This document shows positions 28,349-40,375 of a DNA stretch of 64,000 nucleotides, in pieces. Both the position numbers and the translations under genes were made by a program. The DNA is from Hedera helix (Eukaryota > Streptophyta > Magnoliopsida > Apiales > Araliaceae): NCBI GenBank assembly GCA_947179155.2, contig OX359274.1, positions 48,083,564 to 48,147,563 on the forward strand. Direction: 5' to 3'. The notes under the pieces were generated by a model, which did no database searches, was not told where the DNA came from, and saw only the letters and a program-made list of their open reading frames with translations. How positions within the stretch are numbered: position 1 is the first letter of the stretch; each line of letters begins with the position of its first letter.

Positions 28349-29818
28349 TTAGACAATCAAGTTGGCAGAAGGGGCGGGAGCATGACCGACCACGTCGGAA
28401 GTTTCGCTTGAAACCGGACCGGCAGCAGCACCGGAGCTCAAAACCTCGAGCATGGCCCGGTGAGGGTTGGTTCTTTGTTTCTCACACAGATCGGGCAAAA
28501 ATACTCCTGTACATTTTAAAACATACAAATTAAATACAACTATATGATTTTCTTTCTCGTGACCAATAAAAAAAATAACTATTTATTGTTAATTTGAATA
28601 TATTAATTGAATTTTGAGTTAATCAGGTGCACATTAAAAGTCCCAGAGAATGTGATTCTTTGTTTTTACATGGTGTCTAACTGACAAGGGTAATACTTTG
28701 ATTGAATTAGAAGAAATATAAATTGCAAGAAATGTATAAAAATTATTTATAAATTCATAAAGCTAGAAATCAAAAGCAGAAATTTAAACGCTTGTGGACA
28801 GAAGCTTTCATTCTTGTTGATACGATATTTTGTAGATATAGTAAAAGACAATAATTTCTTGAAGGAGATAGAAAAAAAAAGAAGGAAATAAAGCATTATA
28901 TTGTAATATTAATTTTCTTACACACTATAATTTTATTTACGATAAATTTTATTTCATTTTTAAAAGTAATTTTAATGTCGTTAAATATGTATTAAGATAA
29001 ATTAAAGAATAAATGTGACGGAGGATCCCAATTAATCGGTATAATTATATATATCCAGAAACTTCAAATGTTAATTGTACAATGTTGAATAAATTAAATA
29101 AGAGCTAGCCAAACAATATATATATTAAGCAAAAACAATTCATGTATATAATTTGGTAATATATGAAATTCAGCAAAAAAAATTCATATATATAATTAAA
29201 ATTAAGTAAATGGAAATTGATATATGAAAATTTATTTCTTGTGTTTTCAAGAATTAAACATGTAAAATAATTCATCCTGGTAATGTATATTTACCTTCTC
29301 CGGCAGCCAAATTGAAGTAAAGGTCGACGATGTTAGGGCAGTTCTGGTAACAACCGGCGGAGCATAGATTGGCGGTGAGTTGTGGCTCAAGCAAAGAATC
29401 CGATGAGATTCCGACGGTTCTCCGATCAACACCGCAAGCGTTAACACAAGCATCTGTCTCAATATGCTCAGTCATTCTTTCCACGATCACTTCCGATGAC
29501 CGGCATTGGTAATCAACCTTCCCGTTTTTGGCTTCGAAATTTTCCAATAAGCATCTTTTTCCGGAGGATGAAATTGCAAAGGAACAAACATTGGTGGGTA
29601 ACTCCTCACATACAATTTCACCTACAAAATAAATTTAAAAAATTCAATTAAGTAATTAATTAATTTAATCATAACTAATATATTCTGTGTGCGTGCATGC
29701 ATGCATGTAAATATATATTTAGGTATATATTATATGCATTAAAATTACCCAGGGTTGCTTCAAATAGGAAAGAGGAAGCAAATAAAAGAATCAATGATAA
29801 TTTGATTGAAGAAGCCAT
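28349..29818 (-). CDS. PAR1: PAR1-family secreted cysteine-rich protein
   Basis: Three exons, 29749-29818, 29295-29621 and 28349-28506, join in frame to 184 residues. Residues 1 to about 22 (MASSIKLSLILLF...) form a signal peptide. The mature part has the regularly spaced cysteines and signatures of the PAR1 (photoassimilate-responsive) family: ACGVDRRTVGISSD, LCSAGCYQNCPNIVDLYFN and LPDLCEKQRTNPHRAM. The tail is alanine/proline/serine-rich. Tobacco PAR1 transcripts rise when photoassimilate accumulates; the biochemical role is not established. A GA microsatellite lies in the leader and a TATA box is present upstream. Length and exon layout look normal, so the gene appears functional. Confidence 0.93.
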
Positions 29819-29844
29819 GGATAATTATTTGATTCTTTGTTATT

Positions 29845-29847
<3 letters not shown>

Positions 29848-29878
<31 letters not shown>
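29848..29878. repeat. (GA)n microsatellite in the PAR1 leader
   Basis: About 15 GA units (CT on the transcribed strand), about 30 bases upstream of the PAR1 start codon. CT-rich leaders are common in plant genes and the tract length may vary between individuals. Confidence 0.9.
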
Positions 29879-29881
<3 letters not shown>

Positions 29882-29930
29882 TTTGGGAGAAAGGATGAAA
29901 TGGGGTTGTGAGGAGAGAGGAATGAGATGA

Positions 29931-29942
29931 TATATTTATAGG
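29931..29942 (-). promoter_or_regulatory. TATA box of the PAR1 gene
   Basis: On the minus strand CCTATAAATATA lies about 115 bases upstream of the start codon, which would put the transcript start near 29905 and the CT microsatellite in the 5' leader. Confidence 0.6.
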
Positions 29943-30188
29943 GTATTTTGTGAGTGTATATATATATATATATAGGTGCTTGTATGTTACTTATAAAGCT
30001 AGCTTTGGTAAGTATATGGGGACGTCGTTCACGTTTGGCTTTGGCGGTTAATTCTAGAGATTAATTATTATTAGTATTATGTTTATTTAAGTCAAAACGC
30101 GTTTTTTGGTTGACCAAAAATAAGACGTGTTTGGGTGTCTGAAGCTTTGGAATTGTTGGAGATTCCATCTAGTGGAGTACGTACTTTA

Positions 30189-30539
30189 CTCCTCCAATTT
30201 CATACCTTTTCTCAGTTTAATTTGTTTGTATGATCAAATTTTAGCAGCAGTGGTTTAAGATAATTTGAAGTCTAAAGTGATATTTTTAAATAAATTTTTT
30301 TATAATTGATACATTTTTTATTATCAAATTAATCATTTTACAAATCAATATATCTTATTATTATTTAATATATATATATATATAAAGCCTATAAACATTA
30401 TAAATTATATAAAATTTGGTACTAATTTCAATGTTTACTTTTTAAAAAATTTAAATATACATGTTTAATTATTAATTTTAAAAATTATCAATTTGATTAC
30501 AAAAATCAATCGAGAACTTTTATTTTGGGACGGATGGGG
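30189..30539. mobile_element. Degraded Stowaway-like MITE
   Basis: TA flanks both ends. The left terminus CTCCTCCAATTTCATACC faces a right terminus whose reverse complement is CCCCATCCGTCCCAAAAT. The match is partial, so confidence is moderate. Confidence 0.45.
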
Positions 30540-31707
30540 TATTAATATTTTTTATTTAAATAAAGTTTTTTTTATACTGTTAATTTTTTTTACTCATTTA
30601 ATATTTGGATTAGACTATGGACCCTAAAAAATTGATTGAGCTTATATTTTTATAAGACCTTTTTTATATGAATTATTTATGATATTTAAAAATTTTAAAC
30701 ATTTCTTAAAATGAGACATAAAACCCAAACTTTTTTCTTTATATGATAGGCCGTCCCTGAATTCTAGCCCTATATTTCTTTGAACAATAACTAAGTTTTT
30801 ATTTTATTACAGTTTAAAGACTGACTTTACTTGTATAGCTAGTTGTTTCAAGAGGTCCAATTAATAATAATGAACTCGGAGAACTTAATTGCATGTTGGG
30901 AAAGAATGGGAAGAAGAAAATTCAAACTAAAATTAAGACACTTACAAATAAGACGCAAGAATAGCTAGTTAAGAATTAGGAAGGGTCAACGTGCGCTATC
31001 ACACAAGAAAAGTCCTCCTTCTACAACACTACCTCTGTAAATTTAAAAAATTTAAGAAAAAAAAATTTTAAAATCTTTTATTTGTGAGTTATAACGTGAC
31101 ATAAAATTTTAATTTTATTTTACTTACTTACTATCCGTTCTAATATCTAATAAAATTTTAATTTCTATTAAAATTAAGAAATTTAGTAGATACTTCACTG
31201 TTGATTTTATAAATGCAACTTTAGCCTTAAAACCGAAAAGAGTATAAAAAAGATCGGTAATAATACGATATATGTAAGTAAAGGTGGTTGGCGCGAAAGA
31301 CTTTGAGGGTTTGACAAATAATACTATAACTGTATGTAGTTTGGTGGAAACCGTGGTTTATATATATATATATAATATATATATTCAGAAGCACTAGACT
31401 TGTTCAATGTTCTCTCATGTATTTTTTTTTCCACACTAGATTCTCAACATATTATACGTACCCAACATTCGTTCTCTATATCTTTGTCAATTCTACTGCT
31501 GTAAAGGCAAATATATATCTATAGGGATTAACTGCATGCATAAGTTACTTCTACGCGTGAACAAATACGGATTAGTTGTTATATGAAGTTATCAACAGCC
31601 TTCACCAAATTAGAGTTGCCATCAACCATAACAAAATTTGGCCCACCCTCTAATACATTGGGATAACAATTGCTTATATATATATATATATATATATATA
31701 TTTTCAA

Positions 31708-32213
31708 TAGGGGTGCACACAAAATCGAAAATAACTAAAAAATCAATCGCACCAAATCGAACCGCTAACAAATCAAATCGAAAATTATAAAATCGAAACT
31801 CGTAAAACTAAAAAACCGAAACTGTATTGGTCGGTTTTGGTTTGGTTTATTAAGAAACCGAAACCGACCGAACGTCTTAATATTATAATATAATTTATAT
31901 TTTTTTTAATAATTATTTATTTTATATAATTATATATTCATTATATGCTTTTTTTTTATAATTTGGTGACATACCAAATTCTTGTTATTTAACAATACAT
32001 TGCTTTAAAATTTGTTGACATAATAATTCTATCTTTTGTGCTTAAGTTTTAATAACAGACTAAACCGATTAAACTGATAACCGAATAAACCGATAATCGA
32101 CTACAGAGTAAAAAGTTAGGCAGTTTTGGTTTGTAATTTTTTATAACCGACTTAAATAGTTTGTTTATTTTTTTACTTACTAAATCGACAAAACTGACCG
32201 CTGTGCACCTTTA
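31708..32213. mobile_element. hAT-like non-autonomous element
   Basis: The termini TAGGGGTGCACA and TGTGCACCTTTA are inverted repeats. The flanks ATTTTCAA (31700-31707) and ATTTTCAC (32214-32221) agree at seven of eight positions, the 8 bp duplication size of hAT elements. The interior is rich in AAACCGA/TCGGTTT repeats, as in many plant hAT MITEs, and has no transposase. Confidence 0.75.
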
Positions 32214-32642
32214 ATTTTCACCGTCCATAAGAAAATCATGTCTGAAATTTAAATAATAAAAAATTATCTTTCTCAAAAGATATGTAAAGTGTATAATTCA
32301 AATTCAAAATATTATATGAAAAATTGTATTATTTTTAAAAGTACTTAAGTAGGATTTAATACCTTTTAAAAATAAAAATAAAAAGAATAATATTATACTT
32401 ACGTGGGTCCATTATGTGTAAAATTTGAACTTATTAATTCTTCTTCCTCTACTTTAGTTTTTTTTTTTTTTAAACTTTGTGAAAAATGTACTTGAATCAT
32501 ATCTTACGGAAGGGAGGGAATATAAAATTCCACAATTGAATAATAAACATATATCCACCACTATTAGCCTAGAAATTTTCAACTTATGGTGCAGCTTCTT
32601 AAAGGAATCAAAAGTTTATCATTTGTCTTTAAAAATTAAATA

Positions 32643-32785
32643 AGTATAAGTACATAATATTTAAAAGTTATATTTATTTTAATTATTAAAAAATAAAAAT
32701 ATATCATTCAAATTTGTATTATACTCTATTTTTTAATAATTAAAATAAATATAATATTTAAATATTGTATATATAGACTTGTTTT
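32643..32785. repeat. AT-rich palindrome, family member 3
   Basis: The arms TATATTTATTTTAATTATTA and TTAATAATTAAAATAAATAT are inverted copies around a core with CAAATTTGTATTATACTC. It is the most symmetrical member of the family. Confidence 0.65.
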
Positions 32786-33230
32786 TAAAAATTTATACCT
32801 TTAAAAAATGAACGAGAAGAGTAAAATGTTTCAGTGGCAAGCAGATAACGGCCCATTTAGGACAATTCCAAATGCTTCAATTGAATAAGGATGGCCTGGA
32901 CATCATAACCAAGCCCAACAGAATCTTATTCAGCCCGTGGGGATTATTCATACCCAGAACAAAAAGGCCTATCTAAGATAATGAAAGTATATACAATTTG
33001 CAACTGTGTCAATGTGACAAAGAAAAGAAAGATAAGTGGGACCCTCAAACAGAAATCGTTACCAGCCTTACAATATCACCTCAATCTACAAGCAGCCCCC
33101 TATCGGCCAATAAAAACAAATATCAAAAAGAAAAAAAAGAGATTAATAAACAAGCCATTTACAAGAAAATCAAGAACTTGATTGGAAGGCAGAGAAGTAA
33201 AAGAAGAAGAGAGAAAAACAGAGCACCACG

Positions 33231-35888
33231 ATGATTACAGCCACAGGAACAGCAACCTCATCACAACTCCATTACTTCTCCGGCTCCCGTTCTCTCTCTC
33301 CTTTTCAACAATGCAGTTTGGACGCCAAGTCCCTTCTTCCATTCCCCAACAAGAGAAAACAGGTGGCTGCAGGCAGCGGCAGCGGAGTACGGTGCATGGC
33401 GGTGGAGACAACCGCAGCAGGGGCGGCGGCGAGGAAGAAGAGTTCATTTGAGATGCTGACATTAACAAACTGGCTGTTGAAACAAGAGCTAGCTGGGGTT
33501 ATAGATGCTGAGCTTACCATAGTGCTTTCGAGCATTTCAATGGCTTGTAAGCAAATAGCTTCACTGGTTCAGAGAGCTAGTATTTCCAACCTCACCGGAG
33601 TTCAAGGTGTGGTTAATATTCAGGGAGAAGATCAGAAGAAGCTTGATGTTGTCTCCAATGAGGTCTGTTTTATTCAATTCTTTCTTCATAATCAAATGAA
33701 ATAAGTTGTACTTATTAGTGAAATTGAAAGATTTACAAGAAATTAACATGGTCAGAGGGAGATAAGTTGTAGGACTTATAATCAAGAAGATTGTCTTCAT
33801 CATTTGAAAATACATTCAAATCTATTTAGCAATAAATAAAATGTTAAAAGATTAAATGAAATATGGTAGCTATAGCCAGAGGGGAGGCAAATATGATATG
33901 AGCTTCTATATGTAACAAGTCTGAAAAGCAAGAAGCTTTTCTATGGCAAAAATTAAGTGATATTCCATTTGTTCCAAAATGATTGTCCCATTTTATAAAT
34001 TCATCCATATTAGAGAAGTGTCAATTTCCTATCTAACCTTCTAATTCAATTAAAGTGAGAAACTTGATATGAAATGAAAGTTAAGAGTAAACTATACAAT
34101 ATGGGCAATTTGATACATTATAGCACTCCGGTCTATTTAGCAAAGAGACTATCAGTCTGGGACATACATAGGTATCTTATAAAATTGTAAGTTTGAGGTT
34201 TTGCTTAGTTTTTATAGCAGTTTACTTCAGCAATTTAGTAACTTTATTAGAGATGAAGTGCTACAAAACACCATAGTTTGAGGGAATAAATCAGTTTCTT
34301 AGCAAGATTGAAGTCAATTACTAAAAGTGATTATGATTGTGTTGAACAGGTGTTTTCTAATTGTTTAAGGTCAAGTGGAAGGACAGGGATCATAGCATCA
34401 GAGGAAGAGGATGTACCAGTGGCTGTGGAAGAGAGTTACTCCGGCAACTACATTGTGGTGTTTGATCCTCTTGATGGTTCATCCAACATTGATGCTGCTG
34501 TTTCCACTGGATCTATCTTTGGAATTTACAGCCCTAATGATGAGTGCCTTCCAGATATTGGTGACGACGATTCCACGGTAAAGAAAATTGCCATACTTTT
34601 ATTCCTTCTGGCAACATTAATTCAATAGGAAACATATATTGGAAGTATTGTTATTCGCAAAGGCAGAAACCAAGAATCTTGAAACTAAAAGTTTAAACAA
34701 ATGTAAAACCTTGATAATTTTATCAGCATATAATCATCACAGAACTTGTTTTCAAAGGAAACTTGAACCTTCTGTATATTGAAGTGTAAGTTAACTTCAC
34801 AATGGATTAAAAATTTCAATGAATTAACTTAACTCCACTGTAGAAAAACCTTGTCCTGGTTTCTTGAGGGCGAGTTGAATATGTTTTGCTCTAGGGATTA
34901 GGGAAATATCATCTGTTGAATCATGAAACTTCAATGCACTGTAAGTACTTTGGTAAATGGAACAATGCAGCTTGACAAAGTGGAGTAAAATGAGTTGAAT
35001 TTTTCTTTATATCATTGTGTATTTAAAGCTAATTATAGATTTCATCTCCGCTTTTCTTACTTAGATTCTGTAGAAATATCAAATATATAGATATAAGATG
35101 GAGATACTTTTTCTAGTTAACACTTAAAAGGTCTATATGTACCCAAATGGAACTTACAATTTAGGAATAAGACCATACTAATCATACAGTTCATTGCATA
35201 ATGCAGCTTGATAGCGCGTCACAGAAGTGTGTAGTGAGCGTATGCCAGCCAGGTAGCAACCTTCTTGCTGCTGGATACTGCATGTACTCAAGCTCTGTGA
35301 TCTTTGTCCTCTCCATAGGAACAGGCGTCTTTGCATTCAGTTTGGACCCCATGTATGGTGAATTTGTACTTACTCAAGCAAACATACAGATTCCAAAATC
35401 CGGAAAGATATATTCATTCAATGAAGGGAATTACCAGTTGTGGGATGATAAATTGAAGAAGTACATTGATGATCTTAAGGACCCTGGTCCAAGCGGCAAG
35501 CCTTATTCTGCACGATACATTGGTAGTTTGGTTGGTGATTTCCATAGAACTCTGCTATATGGTGGCATTTATGGGTATCCCAGAGACGAGAAGAGTAAGA
35601 ATGGAAAGTTGAGGCTTTTGTATGAGTGTGCACCAATGAGTTATCTGGTTGAACAAGCAGGCGGAAAAGGATCAGATGGTCATTCAAGAGTTCTTGATAT
35701 TATGCCAACTGAGGTGAGTAAAGACTACATAATGAGGAACAAGTTAATTTTTTTTTTCTTGTTTGTAGCTTTATTTAATCGCTTATTTTCCGTTTGGGTT
35801 GATGTTTTTGTGGCAGATTCATCAGCGAGTTCCGCTTTTCATTGGCAGCTCAGAGGAAGTGGAAAAATTGGAGAAGTATTTAGCTTGA
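33231..35888 (+). CDS. FBP: Fructose-1,6-bisphosphatase, chloroplastic, redox-regulated
   Basis: This Calvin-cycle enzyme hydrolyses fructose-1,6-bisphosphate to fructose-6-phosphate in the stroma. Exons 33231-33662, 34350-34577, 35207-35713 and 35817-35888 join in frame to 412 residues. The N-terminal 55 or so residues are Ser/Arg-rich and acidic-poor, fitting a transit peptide. The metal and phosphate site FDPLDGSSNIDAA (about 182-194) and the family signature GKLRLLYECAPMSY are intact. Three cysteines, 210, 228 and 233 (NDEC, QKC and VCQPG), sit at the thioredoxin-regulated loop found only in the light-activated plastid isoform. The C-terminus EEVEKLEKYLA is typical. Intron 1 (687 bp) contains a Stowaway-like terminus near 33965. 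A degenerate copy follows 2.2 kb downstream. Confidence 0.96.
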
Positions 35889-38103
35889 TAAAAATGTGAT
35901 TTTGTAAAGAGAACTCATTCTCGTTGAAGAAGATATTTTTTACAGTTCTTAAGAAATTTAATGTTGAACTACAAAAAACAGTTTACAAAGGTAAAGGAGG
36001 ATTGTTCATGTTCAGCATTTGGAGGAATTTATTAAATGAGGGAAAAGAATTACAGTAGAATCAATAGCAAATCCAATCAAAGGCCTCACTTTCTTTCTTC
36101 CCCAAGTGCTCCCTGTTCCTTAGTTTGGGATGGAAAAGAAAATAATAGAAACTTAAATTATAATGGAAAAAAAAAGGATAGAAAATTTGTATGTTTTTTT
36201 TTTATGTTGTTACTGAGTTTAATTAAAAAAAACCCTAAGTTTCACATTTAAATTATTAAGTTATTCTTATATTAGTTTTATTATGTTTATAATAAAGAGG
36301 GTATAAAAGAGATTACAAAAGATGATATCATGTTATTTAGTTTTTCATCGAAATGTGTCTAGTTTTGAACGGAAAAGTTTGGCAAGAGAAGCTGTCAAAT
36401 TTTTTATCCATTTCTTTGTATTTCCGTTCATTAAAAAACTCAATAATAAAACTTATGTTTTTTATCTATTTTTTTTCTTTTTCGTTTATTTTAAAACTCG
36501 AGGGTTGAAAAATATTTTAAACAAACTGCAAAATAGAGCAGCCAAATTGTTGCCCTTATCTAAAGTCTAAACCCTGTCACAGTCAATAGTATATTTAACA
36601 TCATATAGGTTCCAACCCAATACAGCCATTAATCTCCCTAATAATCCTGGCTCCTAATCAAGAATTTGTACAATTTTTCATAACATTACTTCCTTTCACA
36701 GCATCTAATACAATGAAGCGAGATTTTAGAGTCTCTTGCAATAACTCCAGAAATTATAGAGGGAAGAGAGAAGAAGATAGATTGGGGACAAAGTTATATT
36801 TTCATTGATACCCAATTCCTTACAACCATAGACTTATATATATATATAAAACATTGAAAAGGTTGAAAACTAATCCTAGCCCTTGAAAAAACACCAGAGA
36901 ATTAATTATAGACTTCCATTTTATTTAATACTCCTTCAATAAAGTAATCCGTAGCAATACCCCTTTAAAGGAAGAGTCTAAATAGTTTGTCATCAGAGCC
37001 TTTTCGGAAAGAGATGGGCAATTCCCTCCGGGGTAAATAAAAATATTTTCAAACTTTCTTTTACTTACTCTCCCATCCCACTAAATTGAAATAAGAGAGT
37101 GGGGCAATGTTAGGACATAGATATATCAACTAGGCCTGATACATAAGGCCCGCGTATTTGGACATGGCCAAGGCCCCAAGGGAAATGCTCCACACTAAGC
37201 CCAAGTGGCTCTCTCTCCCTCCCTCTATATATATGGAGTATACACAAGGTTAAGGAGAGACTGTCTTGAGTTTTTCCACTCTCTAAAATACAATATCCTT
37301 CAAATATTGTTAATGCCTTGAAATGCCTGTACAGAAGCATTTTCCTGGCGGCGGTTTGTTTGTTACATTATGCAGGCAACGTTTATCCAATGGCGATATC
37401 GTAGAATATTATGACGTTAACAAACCCCATCAAATAATCCACCACTTTCGTGCACACCAATTATAAGATATTAGTGACGTGCACTGATTTTAACAAAACC
37501 TTTTGGTGGAGCCGAATCTGAATATTCCTCCATAAATGGATTGTTGATCAAATCCGAGTGAGTATGTGTAAATGGATCGTAAGGGTTCTTCTTCTCTCTT
37601 TTTAAACCAAAAAAAGGTCAGAGGTGTAAATCGGATTAAAATTCAACATCGCTGACAATAATGTATTTTCCACTTAATTTACGATCCGGTTATAGTAAAG
37701 TTAACTTCATCTTAAGTTGGTCTAAGACCAATAAAATATTGACACATGAGCCGGAGTATATTCTCTCTGTCTGCATGTCAACACTTTATTAGTCCCTGAA
37801 TCAGCTTATGATAAAGTTAACTTCATCCTAACCGCATTCTTAATTTGCTTATATTATTACCAACGACACGAGCTAATTCACAAATTGCTTATTTTCCTCT
37901 TTGGTAAATTTGTTCCAACAGTTTCAATTTCTTTAGCATATTGAATTAAATGCCCATCAGCCAAGATGTTATTAGTGACCTGCAACTTCAAAATTCTTTG
38001 AAACAACTCGTGTTCACACAATTTCAAAAGAGGGAAAGATAAGGACCCCAAAGTCATAAACACACAGAAAGAAAGAAAAAATAAACAGAGAAAAAGTGAC
38101 AGA
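35889..38103. other. Spacer between FBPase and its pseudogene
   Basis: The FBPase 3' UTR lies at the left. The rest is AT-rich, with no gene, a short TA run near 36840 and a MITE copy at 37683-37840 close to the pseudogene start. Confidence 0.75.
37683..37840. mobile_element. Short inverted-repeat MITE, GATCCGGTTAG family (copy 2)
   Basis: The left arm GATCCGGTTATAGTAAAGTT and the right arm (reverse complement AGAATGCGGTTAGGATGAAG) are inverted copies sharing AAGTTAACTT. The TTCTCTCTGTCTGCATGTCA core matches the core of the element at 7471-7628. Confidence 0.7.
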
Positions 38104-40007
38104 ATGGTTGAAGCTATACCAACTTCACCTTCAAACATTATCTTATCAAGTTCCCAATCCATCTCTCGTATCTCTCCTAAATTTCTCCGCCCTCGCACAT
38201 TAACAACCACCAAACATTCAACAGTAATTCCAGTTTCGGAGTTGGCCGTGAAGCAGTTGGAGTTGCAGCCACCGAGACAGAAACCAAGAACAAGAGCAGA
38301 TATGAGATTGAAAATCTAACCACATGGTCGTTAAAACAAGAACAAGCAGATCAAATAGACGCCGGGCTAACAATTGTCCTCTCTAGCATATCTTTAGTTT
38401 GCAAACAAATACCTTCTCTACTACAAATATCAAGCATTATCAATCTCACCGGCACACAGGGAACCATTAACATTCAAGGCGAAGATCAGAAGAAACTTGA
38501 CGTTATCTCTAATGAGATCACTTGGTTTTACTGCCACTTATTTTCATAAACTATCATCTTTTTATTATATAACTAGGCTATGGGAAAAATAATATGCATT
38601 TTTAACAACGTTCATGATAATGTTATAGCTGTTCTGTAACTGCCTAAGATCGAGTGGGCGAACCGGGGTTATAGCATCTGAGGAGGTAGATGTACCAGTT
38701 GCAGTTGAAGAAACTTACTCTGGAAACTATATTTTTGTGTTTGACCCTATTGATGGATCTGCAAATATTGACATTGCATTAACAGCCGGATCTAGCTTTG
38801 GCATATATGGTCCTGATGAGCAATGTCTTATTGACTGTGACAATGATTATTCGGTACAACAACATTTATCTTTCATACTATGCATCTTTTAAGCTATACA
38901 AAAAAAAATCTTGATGCAACAGAATCTGGTTACCTAATCTAGCTCCTGATATGTCGAGATATATTTAACAAGGAAAAAAGAAGTAAAGTAGCCTAAAGGG
39001 GAAAAAAGTGACGGTAAAATTGGGTCAATCTAACAAAGAATGATTGCCAGACATGGTTGGGGCTTCAGGGTTAAACTTATTAATATAGTGGACAGAACAA
39101 ATTTTCTGAATCCATTTCTATTTATACCAAAGGCATTTTATGAAACTATCCTCTCTTAATTTTCATGGATCTCTACCTTTTTTATCTAATGTTGTTCATT
39201 TATGGGTAACACAGCTCAACAAGGAAAAGAAAAATGCATCATCAGTGTTTGCCAACCAGGAAGCAACTTATTGGCAGCTGGCTACTGCCTGTATTCAAGC
39301 TCAGTTGTTTTCACTCTCTCAGTAGGGAATGGTGTGCTTGGATTTACCTTGGATCCAGCGTATGGGGAATTTGTTTTGACACATGGAGATATTAAGATAC
39401 CCAAATCAGGCAGAAAGATTTACTCATTCAACGAAGGAAATTATGATCTTTGGGATGATAAGCTGAAGAAATACCTTGATCACCTACGGCAGTCAGGTTC
39501 TAATGGCAAACCATACTCAGGTCACCATATTGGCTGCCTTGTTGGTGAAATTCATAGGATGCTGTTATATGGTGGCATCTACGGGAACCCTAAGAATACA
39601 GATGCTAAGAATGGGAATTTGAGGCTCATGTATTAGTGTGCACCAATGAGCTATATGATAGAACAAGCCGGTGGGAAAGCAATAGATGGTCATCAGAGAA
39701 TACTTGACATAAAACCTGAGCAGGTAAACTTTCATCATTTCTTTTGCATATCATAAGTAAGCATATCATATAAAGAAGAAAGTGTAGTTCAATGTGCCAC
39801 ATCTATGGAATTGCCTCATGATAAATAAGTCACCTTAAATTAAACATAAAAAGGAAAACAAAAGGGAGCCCCCTATATAAAACTAGTAACAACTCACAAA
39901 CACTTCTGATCAAGTCCATTGTTTTTCTTTGGTAGGTTCACCAGCGTACTCCAATATTCACTGGAAGCCCTGATGAAGCCGAGAAACTGGAGAAGTTTTT
40001 GGCTTGA
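38104..40007 (+). pseudogene. Decayed tandem copy of chloroplast fructose-1,6-bisphosphatase
   Basis: The four-exon structure matches the gene at 33231: 38104-38516, 38629-38853, 39215-39723 and 39936-40007. Exon 1 has a one-base deletion near 38251, so the transit-peptide frame does not reach the body (length 413 instead of a multiple of three). The intron 1 donor after AATGAG reads AT instead of GT at 38517. Exon 3 has another one-base deletion between 39215 and 39235. A TAG at 39634-39636 replaces the glutamate codon of the LMYECAPMSY-type signature. The metal motif is altered to DPIDGSANID. All three redox cysteines survive, and the final exon (EAEKLEKFLA, stop) is intact. Similarity is clear but divergence is substantial, so the duplication is not very recent. 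A transcript might exist, but no functional enzyme can be made from this reading. Confidence 0.93.
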
Positions 40008-40375
40008 AAATCGTACACTACAATCCTGATTTGTATTTTCTACATTATTCTTTTCTATTCTTCAAGCTTAACATACATTTCAGGGAGTTTATTTGAAAAG
40101 ATTTTTGTAATGAATCCAATATAATTTGGCACCACATTATTCCAATGTGCTAATGTAATTCAACACAATAGAGTCCTGGTATTTGCAAATAGCAAGTAAT
40201 GCTGATGAAAGTAGCCTAACACTAATAATACCAATAATGAATATGGTTAGGACAAACTGTTATATTCTTTTGCTAATCTCCTGTACTGGTACCATGTTAG
40301 CCATACAAGTCTTCATGGTTGTTGAGGCAGTCAGTTACTATCAGAGAAATTCTCCTGATCTTGGGAAGGGATTCT
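40008..40375. other. Convergent spacer, pseudogene / LisH gene
   Basis: Only 368 bases separate the pseudogene stop from the stop of the opposing LisH gene. It presumably holds both 3' UTRs, and no other feature is seen. Confidence 0.7.

Larger units (their letters stand above)
29819..33230. other. Intergenic region between divergent genes
   Basis: This lies between the divergently transcribed PAR1 (minus) and fructose bisphosphatase (plus) genes. It contains the PAR1 TATA box, a Stowaway-like unit at 30189-30539, a hAT-like MITE with target duplication at 31708-32213, a palindrome at 32643-32785 and several TA runs. No gene is seen. Confidence 0.8.

Noticed and set aside
29697..29930. Plus-strand frame rich in RE repeats
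   Set aside because: It is the translation of the GA microsatellite in the antisense PAR1 leader.
33231..33704. Reading the FBPase first exon on to 33704
   Set aside because: The frame continues past the donor at 33663 into intron sequence; exon 2 at 34350 restores the family sequence.
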